From Actinomycetota bacterium (GTDB taxonomy: Bacteria; Actinomycetota; Thermoleophilia; Solirubrobacterales; Thermoleophilaceae), in the NCBI GenBank assembly GCA_005883295.1, contig VAWV01000151.1, positions 1 through 9,919 on the forward strand: a stretch of DNA of 9,919 bases, given 5' to 3'. The position numbers and the translations under genes are program-made. The notes under the pieces are model-generated. The model had not been told where the DNA came from. It made no database searches and saw only the letters and a list, made by a program, of their open reading frames with translations. Below are positions 1 through 5,210 of this stretch, piece after piece. Each line of letters begins with the position of its first letter. Within the stretch, counting starts at the first letter, position 1.

Positions 1-1
1 G

Positions 2-352
2 GAGCAGGTGGTGAGACGCCTCATGACCCTCCAGGGCACGATGCGTCCGCACCAGATCATCTCGCTCCTCTCGCTCGGCGGGAACACCCTCTCGATGCCC
101 GACCACGCCGACCACGTCCACGTCGGCTTCAGGCCGCTGTTCGGCCAGAACGCCAAGCTCGGCCAGGAGGCCCAGGCAGTGCTCAAGCCCGGCCAGTGGA
201 GCGACCTGATCGCACGGCTGCGGCAGCTGTCGAACCCGGTGGTGCCCACCAATCCCTCGAAGTTCGCGCTGCCGGCGGGCGGCTCCTCGAGCAGCTCCAG
301 CGGCAGCGGAAAGTCCGCGCGCGCCTCGCCGCGAAACGGCCGCGGCAACTAG
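2..352 (+). CDS. C-terminal part of a putative metallopeptidase-like protein (5' truncated by window)
   Basis: The reading frame is open from base 2, before the first GTG at position 8, so the true start lies outside the window. The visible 116 residues hold an MPDHADHVHVGF stretch near residues 32-43. This HxxHxH pattern resembles the metal-binding end of M15/M74-type murein peptidases and related actinobacterial extracellular proteins (family knowledge, not proven here). The tail is low complexity: a run of six Ser inside Gly/Ser, then a basic Lys/Arg end. Such a tail is more typical of an exported or surface protein than of a cytosolic enzyme. It is followed after 18 bp by the next + strand gene, so co-transcription is plausible. 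The catalytic domain is mostly missing, so the function is tentative. Confidence 0.6.
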   Translation, partial: EQVVRRLMTLQGTMRPHQIISLLSLGGNTLSMPDHADHVHVGFRPLFGQNAKLGQEAQAVLKPGQWSDLIARLRQLSNPVVPTNPSKFALPAGGSSSSSSGSGKSARASPRNGRGN

Positions 353-370
353 ATCGCTAGCGTCCGAGAC

Positions 371-1252
371 GTGACAGGCGGAGCTGCCTCAAGGCGCTTC
401 CCCTTCGTCCAGTTCGAGTTCGCATTCCCGCTCGGCCCGGCCGACGGGCGTTATGTGACCAGGGCGGCCACCGGTGGCGACCCGGAGCGGGTGGTCGTGC
501 TCCGCACGATCGGCGCGCCACGGCGGTCGCGGCTCACCCGCGGCAGCGCGCGCAGGCGTGAGGGTGGAGCGGAGCCTGAGCCTGTGCCGACCGCGCGCGC
601 GACGGTGATCCGCCTCGACGGCTTCGACTCGGACGCCGCGGCCGATGCCTGGCTCGAAGACCTGGCTCGGGACCCCGACCGGCTCGCCGCCGAGGCCGAC
701 ACGGCCGCGGGTGAGCTCAATGCCCTTCTGCGCGCGCACCGGGCGGCCGCCGCCGACCCGTACGTCCGCGACGCGGTGCCCGCGGGCGCGACGGCCGTGC
801 GGATCGGCTACGGCGCGGGCGAGGAGGTCGCCGACGGGCGCTTCTCGGCGGCCCGCGAGCTTCCACCGCCGTCGCCGCGCTCGCGTGCGCGCCGCCGCGC
901 GGAGGCGCTCGTACCGGACGAACGGCTGGCCTCGATCCTCGCCCGGCGCGAGGACGTGATGGCATGCGAGGAACTGGTGCTGCGCGCGCGGGCCGACCTC
1001 GATGCCGGCAGGCCCCGGGAGGCCGCGCTGCAGGCGCGGATCGCACTCGAGGCGGCGCTGGCCGAGCTGGGCGGCGGCGACGCGGGCGCCGAGCTCGCGG
1101 AGACGCGGGACGCGGTGGCGCGGGCGGCCAACGAGGCGCTCGGAGGCGACCCCTCCGTGCAGCTCCAGGAGGACGTGGAGGCCGCGGTCACGGCCATCGA
1201 GGCAGCGATCCGGCGGCGCCGGATCGGCCGGGGCCGCGCCGGTAACGAATAG
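371..1252 (+). CDS. Conserved-looking hypothetical protein, Ala/Arg-rich, 293 aa
   Basis: I do not recognise the family. The start is GTG at 371, 18 bp after the previous stop, with only a weak purine stretch (GAGAC) upstream. The N-terminal 50 residues are beta-like and aromatic (FPFVQFEFAFPLGPADGRY), which resembles a real domain edge and supports this frame. Residues 50-75 are a basic linker. Residues 76-160 form a mixed segment with 'VIRLDGFDSDAAADAWLEDL'. Residues 175-285 are almost entirely helical, Ala/Glu/Arg-rich, with heptad-like spacing (QARIALEAALAEL), suggesting a helical bundle or TPR/coiled-coil-like module. There is no signal peptide, membrane helix or Cys motif, so it is probably cytosolic. 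The frame is much better protein-like than the competing long frames, which are Arg/Pro junk typical of GC-rich shadows. Confidence 0.72.
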   Translation: MTGGAASRRFPFVQFEFAFPLGPADGRYVTRAATGGDPERVVVLRTIGAPRRSRLTRGSARRREGGAEPEPVPTARATVIRLDGFDSDAAADAWLEDLARDPDRLAAEADTAAGELNALLRAHRAAAADPYVRDAVPAGATAVRIGYGAGEEVADGRFSAARELPPPSPRSRARRRAEALVPDERLASILARREDVMACEELVLRARADLDAGRPREAALQARIALEAALAELGGGDAGAELAETRDAVARAANEALGGDPSVQLQEDVEAAVTAIEAAIRRRRIGRGRAGNE

Positions 1253-1267
1253 GTCACGAAGCCTTTA

Positions 1268-1290
1268 CGGCCGCTTCACCCGCCCGGCCG
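1268..1290 (+). terminator. Weak hairpin after the 293-aa gene
   Basis: CGGCCG at 1268-1273 pairs with CGGCCG at 1285-1290 across an 11-nt loop, starting 16 bp after the TAG at 1250-1252. No T-run follows (AAAGTTCGCC), so it is not a canonical intrinsic terminator. It may slow polymerase or mark the transcript end in a GC-rich host. The stem is short and each arm is itself palindromic, so chance is a real possibility. Confidence 0.25.
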
Positions 1291-1317
1291 AAAGTTCGCC
1301 GAACCTCTCGCAAGCAG

Positions 1318-1334
1318 ATCGACAGCCTGTCGAT
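1318..1334. promoter_or_regulatory. Perfect 17-bp odd palindrome, candidate operator
   Basis: ATCGACAG, a single central C, then CTGTCGAT: two perfect 8-bp arms around one base. It lies 59 bp upstream of the ATG at 1393 in the only real non-coding gap on this side of the window. Size and symmetry fit a dimeric repressor site. It is not followed by a T-run, and a one-base loop is impossible for an RNA hairpin, so DNA binding is the more natural reading. No regulator can be assigned, and I could not place convincing -35/-10 boxes around it. Confidence 0.4.
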
Positions 1335-1392
1335 TCGATAGGCGGAGATGTTGGACACCTGGCCATAGGAACTCCGGGAGGCGAAGCCGAAC

Positions 1393-1605
1393 ATGACGCG
1401 CGTGACGAACTCTCCTGTCATAACGATGAGCGACTACGGCGACCGGGCTCGAAGGGTCAGCAGAGCCGCGGCCGCGCGCCGGCGACTCGATTCGCACGGC
1501 GAGCGCCGGGGCAGCCGGCGCGGTGGCGGGCGGCTCTGGGTGAACGGGCGCGAGCTGGGCGGGACCGATCCACGGCACGCCCACCTAGCGGTGTCGTTCG
1601 ACTAG
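1393..1605 (+). CDS. Small basic protein of unknown function, 70 aa
   Basis: ATG at 1393 is preceded by GGGAGG (1376-1381), an acceptable though slightly distant Shine-Dalgarno sequence. An internal ATG at 1426 has no such site. The N-terminal half is Arg/Ala-rich (RARRVSRAAAARRRLDSHGE), then a Gly/Arg stretch. The protein ends in the more ordered segment LWVNGRELGGTDPRHAHLAV. There is no signal peptide or Cys motif. The stop lies 3 bp from the convergent sirtuin stop, the tight packing expected of a real gene, and it is preceded by a perfect palindrome. A nucleic-acid-binding role would fit the charge, but I do not recognise a family. A chance ORF is the alternative. Confidence 0.5.
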   Translation: MTRVTNSPVITMSDYGDRARRVSRAAAARRRLDSHGERRGSRRGGGRLWVNGRELGGTDPRHAHLAVSFD

Positions 1606-1608
1606 GCG

Positions 1609-2370
1609 CTAGAGCGCGGCCATCACCGCGTCCAGCTCGGCGACCACATCGCCGTCGAGCTTGACCTCGGCGTCCGAGTCGTACGGCGTCGGCCCCTGCG
1701 TGACCAGGGCGAGGAGGCCACCCGACTCCAGCGTGATCCCCGGGAGCGAGGCCACCGGGAAGACCTCGAGCGACGAGCCGACTGCCAGCATCAGGTCCGC
1801 CTCCCGCGACAGGGCGTGGGCCTCCGCCATCGCGTCCTCCGGAAGCAGCTCGCCGAACAGCACCACATCCGGCTTGAGCGGGGCGATGCAGGCCGAGCAT
1901 TCGGGCGTGGACGCGCCCGAACTGAGCAGGTCGAGCACCTCGTCCAGCCGCACCCGGCCCCCGCACTGCGGGCACACGCAGCGGTCGATCGAGCCGTGGA
2001 CCTCCACCACCTGTCGGCTGCCCGCCATGCGGTGGAGGCGGTCGATGTTCTGCGTTATCACCCCGCGCACCAGTCCTCGGCGCTCCAGCTCGGCGATCGC
2101 CTCGTGCGCGCGGTTGGGCCGCTTCTCCACGAGCCCGACGAAGCGCTGGGAGTAGAAGCTCCAGAAGCGGTCCGGGTCACTCCTGAACGCGTTGATGTGG
2201 GCGACCTCCATCGGGTCGACCTTCTCCCAGAGCCCCTTCCCCGGCGTGCGGAAATCGGGGATGCCCGAGGGCACCGAGACTCCCGCGCCGGTCAGCACGA
2301 CGGCGCGCTCGGAGTCGCGCAGCAGCTCGGCCACCCGGGTGGCCCGCGCGGTAGCCGCCTGCGGCGTCAC
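1609..2370 (-). CDS. cobB: NAD-dependent protein deacylase, SIR2/sirtuin family
   Basis: It removes acetyl (or other acyl) groups from protein lysines using NAD, releasing nicotinamide and O-acyl-ADP-ribose; it is cytosolic. The 253-aa length fits a bacterial sirtuin. Visible motifs are the NAD-binding GAGVSVPSGIPDFR (28-41), TQNID (106-110), catalytic His125 in EVHGS, a zinc site Cys133/Cys136 and Cys158/Cys161, LFGE (171-174) and GSSLEVFPVASLP (198-210). The overall pattern resembles class U sirtuins such as Thermotoga Sir2. Cys131 is an extra cysteine beside the zinc pairs. The start is GTG, overlapping the hydratase stop by 4 bp (GTGA), so expression is probably coupled to the beta-oxidation genes. 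Acyl-CoA enzymes are common sirtuin substrates, so an operon-internal target is plausible but inferred. Confidence 0.93.
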   Translation of the reverse strand: MTPQAATARATRVAELLRDSERAVVLTGAGVSVPSGIPDFRTPGKGLWEKVDPMEVAHINAFRSDPDRFWSFYSQRFVGLVEKRPNRAHEAIAELERRGLVRGVITQNIDRLHRMAGSRQVVEVHGSIDRCVCPQCGGRVRLDEVLDLLSSGASTPECSACIAPLKPDVVLFGELLPEDAMAEAHALSREADLMLAVGSSLEVFPVASLPGITLESGGLLALVTQGPTPYDSDAEVKLDGDVVAELDAVMAAL

Positions 2371-3473
2371 CTGCCCTTGAACCTCGCGTTCCGCTTCTGG
2401 AGGAAGGCCGCAATCCCCTCCTTCGCGTCCTCGGACGTGAACGCCTTGGCGAAGCCCTGGGCCTCCGCCTCGAGCCCCTCCCCCAGCTCGCCCATGGCCG
2501 ACACCGACTTGATCTGCTCAATCGCGATCGGCGCCTGCTCGGACATCTTCCTGGCCCAGGAGAAGGCGGTGTCGAACAGCTCGTGGTCCGGCACCACCTC
2601 GTTCACGAGCCCGTATCGGAGCGCCTGGTAGGCCGAGATCGGCTCGCCAGTGAGGTTCATCTCGAGCGCCTTGCCCTCGCCGACCAGACGCGGCAGCCGC
2701 TGGGTCCCGCCGAAGCCGGGGATGATCCCGAGGTTGATCTCGGGCTGCCCGAAGGTGGCCGACTCGGCCGCGACCCGGAAGTCGCACGCCATCGACAGCT
2801 CGCAACCGCCCCCAAACGCGAGCGAGTTGACCGCCGCGATCGTGACCGTGGAGGACTTCTCCATGCCGGTCATCAAGCCGTGGCCGGACTCGATCAGGTC
2901 CTGGCCCTCCTTGGAGGGCTCCATCTTGGTGAACTCCTTGATGTCCGCCCCCGCCGAGAACGTGAAGATGTTGGACGAGGCGATGACCACCGCGCGGGCC
3001 TTGCCGTCGAGCTCCTTCCACAGCTCGGCCAGCTCGCGGATCACCTGCGGCGAGAGCGGATTGGCGGGCGGCCGGTTGAGCCACACGATCGCGATGTCGC
3101 CGCGGCTCTCGAGCGCGATCGTCTCGCGCGACTGTCCGTCGTCGGGCTGCGGGTAGGGGAAGAACCCCTGGCCGCTCTTCCTGCCGAGCCTGCCCTGCCT
3201 CACCAGGCGGCGGAGGAGCAGCGGCGGCTCGAACCTCTCGCCCCACTCCGCGTGGGCGCGCTCCAGCGCCTCGAGGACGTCGTCGAGGCCGCGCTCGTCG
3301 GCGCGGGCGAAGGGGCCCGGCACCACCCCGGCGCCGGCCATCATCCCGATCTCGACGTCCTTGGTCCCGGCGATCCCCTCGTCGACGACGAGGCAGGCCT
3401 CGACGAGTGCCTTGAGCTGGGAACGCTCGATGAGGGTCTCGGTGGCCTGCGATGTCGTGCTAGCCGTGGTCAT
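2367..3473 (-). CDS. Enoyl-CoA hydratase with N-terminal 3-hydroxyacyl-CoA dehydrogenase C-domain
   Basis: This 368-aa protein has two parts. Residues about 14-107 match the second C-terminal (dimerisation-type) domain of 3-hydroxyacyl-CoA dehydrogenases: it begins LKALVEACLVVDEGIAGTKD and ends in KSGQGFFPY. Residues about 115-368 are a complete crotonase domain that hydrates trans-2-enoyl-CoA. The oxyanion-hole segment is FSAGADIKEF (172-181), followed by FGGGCELSMACD (220-231). Both catalytic glutamates are present, Glu225 and Glu245, at the 20-residue spacing of rat mitochondrial hydratase. The start ATG lies inside the end of the dehydrogenase gene (14-bp overlap), with AAGGGG at 3478-3483. 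The domain order is a split, permuted form of FadB, so this protein and the upstream dehydrogenase probably form one complex for beta-oxidation steps 2 and 3. Confidence 0.93.
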   Translation of the reverse strand: MTTASTTSQATETLIERSQLKALVEACLVVDEGIAGTKDVEIGMMAGAGVVPGPFARADERGLDDVLEALERAHAEWGERFEPPLLLRRLVRQGRLGRKSGQGFFPYPQPDDGQSRETIALESRGDIAIVWLNRPPANPLSPQVIRELAELWKELDGKARAVVIASSNIFTFSAGADIKEFTKMEPSKEGQDLIESGHGLMTGMEKSSTVTIAAVNSLAFGGGCELSMACDFRVAAESATFGQPEINLGIIPGFGGTQRLPRLVGEGKALEMNLTGEPISAYQALRYGLVNEVVPDHELFDTAFSWARKMSEQAPIAIEQIKSVSAMGELGEGLEAEAQGFAKAFTSEDAKEGIAAFLQKRNARFKGR

Positions 3474-4332
3474 AGAACCCCTTCCCGGTCTTCTGACCGT
3501 AGTTCCCGGCTTCCACGAGCTCCTTCATCGCGGACGACACATAGAAGCGGTCCCCGTAGCTGTCGCGCAGGTGCTCGGCCACGTGCAGCACGGTGTCGAG
3601 GCCGAGCAGGTCGGCGAGGTAGAAGGGCCCCATCGGCGACGCCTTGGATTCCGTGACCAGCCTGTCGATCTCCTCCACGTCGAGGTCTTCCTCGTCGCGC
3701 ACCCGCCAGATCTCCGACACCGACGAGTTGAGGATCCGGTTCACCACGAACCCGGGCGCCTCGCCGCAGCGGATCGGCTGCTTGCGGATCTGCTGAGCGA
3801 AGTTGGCCGCCGACTGCATCGTGTCCTCGGATGTCTCGTCACCCTCGATCACCTCGATCAGCCTCAGGACCGAGGCGGGGTAGAAGAAGTGGAAGCCGCA
3901 CACCTTGTGCGGGCGGGTGGTCGCCTCGCCCATCTCGGTTACGGAGAGCGATGAGGTGTTGGACGCGAGGATCGCGTTGCCGGGCGTGACCTCGTCGAGC
4001 TCGGCGAAGACCGACTGCTTGATCTCCATGCGCTCGGGCACGGCCTCGATAACGAAGTCCACGTCGCCGAACCCCTCGTAGTCAGTCGTCCCGGTGATCC
4101 GGCCGAGCGTCTCCTCGAGCTGTGAGTCGGCCTGTTCCTGGGTCAGCTTCTCCTTCTTCACGAGTCCGCCGAGCTGGCCCTGCGCCACCTCCCTGGCCTT
4201 CTCGAGGCCGTGGTCGACGAACTCCTGCTTCACGTCCTTGAGCAGCACGGGCAGCCCGGCGGCAGCGACGACCTGTGCGATCTCGCCCCCCATCGTGCCC
4301 GCGCCCACGACGGCGGCTTTGAATACGAACAT
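3460..4332 (-). CDS. 3-hydroxyacyl-CoA dehydrogenase (Rossmann plus first C-domain)
   Basis: It oxidises L-3-hydroxyacyl-CoA to 3-oxoacyl-CoA with NAD(P), step 3 of beta-oxidation; it is cytosolic. With the start at 4332 it is 290 aa, the usual size. This ATG is chosen because GGAGGA (4343-4348) sits 10 nt upstream and the protein opens directly with the Rossmann strand. A longer frame from 4425 would add 31 atypical residues and run into the repeat element. Motifs are GAGTMG (10-15), Ser127 in SNTSSL, His148 in FHFFYP, Glu160 in LIEVIE and Asn198 in GFVVNR. These reproduce the catalytic Ser/His/Glu/Asn spacing of human HAD (21, 12 and 38 residues). HFFYP replaces the common HFFNP. It ends in TGKGFYDHG. 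The second C-domain found in FadB-like proteins is encoded at the start of the next, overlapping gene. Confidence 0.95.
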   Translation of the reverse strand: MFVFKAAVVGAGTMGGEIAQVVAAAGLPVLLKDVKQEFVDHGLEKAREVAQGQLGGLVKKEKLTQEQADSQLEETLGRITGTTDYEGFGDVDFVIEAVPERMEIKQSVFAELDEVTPGNAILASNTSSLSVTEMGEATTRPHKVCGFHFFYPASVLRLIEVIEGDETSEDTMQSAANFAQQIRKQPIRCGEAPGFVVNRILNSSVSEIWRVRDEEDLDVEEIDRLVTESKASPMGPFYLADLLGLDTVLHVAEHLRDSYGDRFYVSSAMKELVEAGNYGQKTGKGFYDHG

Positions 4333-4367
4333 GCCTGAGGATTCCTCCGGTCTGGGGCCGGGAAGGC

Positions 4368-4534
4368 TAGATGATTGATTCCACGGCCGCGTGTGCGCGG
4401 GGACGCGCGAGACCAAGCAGATCAAGGACGCAGGGCGACGCCCTTGGTACCACCAAGGGCGAGCCCGAGGACGCGGAGATGCGCAGGTATTCGCGTGTCA
4501 TCCGCGTGCGCGGGGTCGTGGGATCAGTCATCTT
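4368..4534 (+). repeat. Intergenic structured repeat element, copy A (167 bp)
   Basis: The left end TAGATGATTGATTCC (4368-4382) is an inverted copy of the right end GGGATCAGTCATCTT (4520-4534). The pairing continues inward: 4369-4401 pairs with 4501-4533 with one G-G mismatch (4389/4513), then 4402-4410 pairs with 4491-4499. All imperfect pairs in this rod are G.U when read on the + strand. At the tip, GACGCAGGGCGA (4427-4438) and CGAGCCCGAGGACGC (4460-4474) enclose a perfect hairpin with arms 4440-4448 and 4452-4460. GGGC (4433-4436) also pairs with GCCC (4463-4466). The same ends and core recur in copy B. It lies between the SRPBCC and dehydrogenase genes. It could be a structured RNA, a folded ssDNA substrate, or a MITE-like element. 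The left end has TA, the right TT. Confidence 0.85.
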
Positions 4535-4551
4535 GGGCCCTCAGATGGTCT

Positions 4552-5007
4552 CTAAAGACGCGCCTCCTCCGCCGCCTCGGTCGCGAAGCGGCGCAGGGTG
4601 CGGCGGATGGCGTCGGTCTGCGCCCGCCGGATGAAGAGCAGGTCGGTGATCCCCGACAGCGGTCCGCCGTGCGTAAGGGAGTAGTCGAGCTCCATGTCCA
4701 CGCGGGTGGATTCGACGTCGACGGGCTCGAAGAGCACCGCCTGGGCGCCCCGCAGCCGCTCCTCGAACACCTGGGTCACGAACCGCTCGCCGGGCTCCGA
4801 GGCCACCACCCGCTCGGTGACGACGCCGCGGCCCGCGGGCCCCGAACGCCACACCAGCTTGGCGCCCTCGCCGGGCCACGAGCCGTCCGCCCGCTCGACG
4901 TGGGCGAACCCGTCGATGAACGTGGCCCAGCGGCTCAGGTCGGTCCAGAGGTCGAATGCGCGATCGGCCGGGAGCCGCACGGTCACCGCCTCGCGCGCGA
5001 CGCCCAT
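4552..5007 (-). CDS. SRPBCC/START-fold protein (polyketide cyclase/dehydrase-like), 151 aa
   Basis: The helix-grip fold is suggested by the N-terminus: REAVTVRLPADRAFDLWTDL followed by a Trp-rich WATFIDGF, the usual opening of SRPBCC lipid- or small-ligand-binding proteins. Alternating beta strands follow (ERFVTQVFEERLRG, VDMELDYSLTHGGPLSG), then a long C-terminal helix from about residue 120. The length matches the family (about 140-160 aa). No enzymatic residues can be named, and the ligand is unknown. ATG 5007 is chosen because the fold starts there; the longer frame to 5124 only translates repeat element B. The ATG directly abuts the end of that element and has no good Shine-Dalgarno sequence. 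Its neighbours (PadR upstream, acyl-CoA genes downstream) make a hydrophobic-ligand role plausible, by inference only. Confidence 0.82.
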   Translation of the reverse strand: MGVAREAVTVRLPADRAFDLWTDLSRWATFIDGFAHVERADGSWPGEGAKLVWRSGPAGRGVVTERVVASEPGERFVTQVFEERLRGAQAVLFEPVDVESTRVDMELDYSLTHGGPLSGITDLLFIRRAQTDAIRRTLRRFATEAAEEARL

Positions 5008-5210
5008 TAGATGACTGATTCCGAACCCGCGTGCCCCTGGGGCCGCGAAAGTCGAGCGGTCGCCGCTGTATACGCGCTGCGCGCGTCGACAGCGGCGATG
5101 TGACGCAGGGCGAAGTTCAGGCATGAATGCCTGGACGAGCCCGAGGACGCAGGACCCGCGACGATTTGCAGCGGTATCCAGGGGTGCGGGGGTTTGGGAT
5201 CAGTCATCTA
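5008..5210 (+). repeat. Intergenic structured repeat element, copy B (203 bp)
   Basis: The ends TAGATGACTGATTCC (5008-5022) and GGGATCAGTCATCTA (5196-5210) are inverted repeats matching at 14 of 15 positions. The rod 5008-5041 pairs with 5177-5210 with one G-G mismatch (5029/5189), at the same column as in copy A. It extends through 5043-5046/5171-5174, 5048-5054/5162-5167 and 5056-5059/5156-5159. Copy B carries an extra hairpin absent from copy A: arms 5060-5069 and 5089-5098, with an inner stem of ACGCGC/GCGCGT. The shared core GACGCAGGGCGA (5102-5113) and CGAGCCCGAGGACGC (5136-5150) encloses a hairpin (5115-5123/5128-5136, loop TGAA) unrelated in sequence to that of copy A. TA dinucleotides occur at both ends. 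The element fills the whole PadR-SRPBCC gap and its right edge contains the PadR stop codon. Confidence 0.87.

Noticed and set aside
808..1257. Long - strand frame opposite the 293-aa gene (Ser/Ala/Arg-rich)
   Set aside because: Low-complexity shadow composition with no ordered segments. The + strand frame has a plausible domain-like N-terminus.
2583..3656. 357-aa + strand frame over the hydratase gene
   Set aside because: Antisense to a clear crotonase with intact catalytic residues. The composition is repetitive Arg/Leu/Asp/Gly, typical of a GC-rich antisense frame.
3460..4425. Longer dehydrogenase frame starting at 4425
   Set aside because: The added 31 residues run through element A's left arm. 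A strong GGAGGA site and the Rossmann start point to ATG 4332.
4439..4461. The 10-bp perfect hairpin in copy A as an isolated operator
   Set aside because: The same position in copy B holds a hairpin of unrelated sequence, so structure rather than the sequence is kept.
4368..4534. Element A as a simple intrinsic terminator
   Set aside because: There is no U-tract on either strand, it is far too long, and the core and ends recur in B between genes that appear to be co-transcribed.
4552..5124. Longer SRPBCC reading frame starting at 5124
   Set aside because: The extra 39 residues are translated from repeat element B and lack protein-like composition. The family fold begins at the ATG at 5007.
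4368..5210. Elements A and B as integron attC sites
   Set aside because: They are imperfect palindromes with strand polarity, but the ends lack the RYYYAAC/GTTRRRY core pair, no integrase is present, and the neighbours form an ordinary operon.
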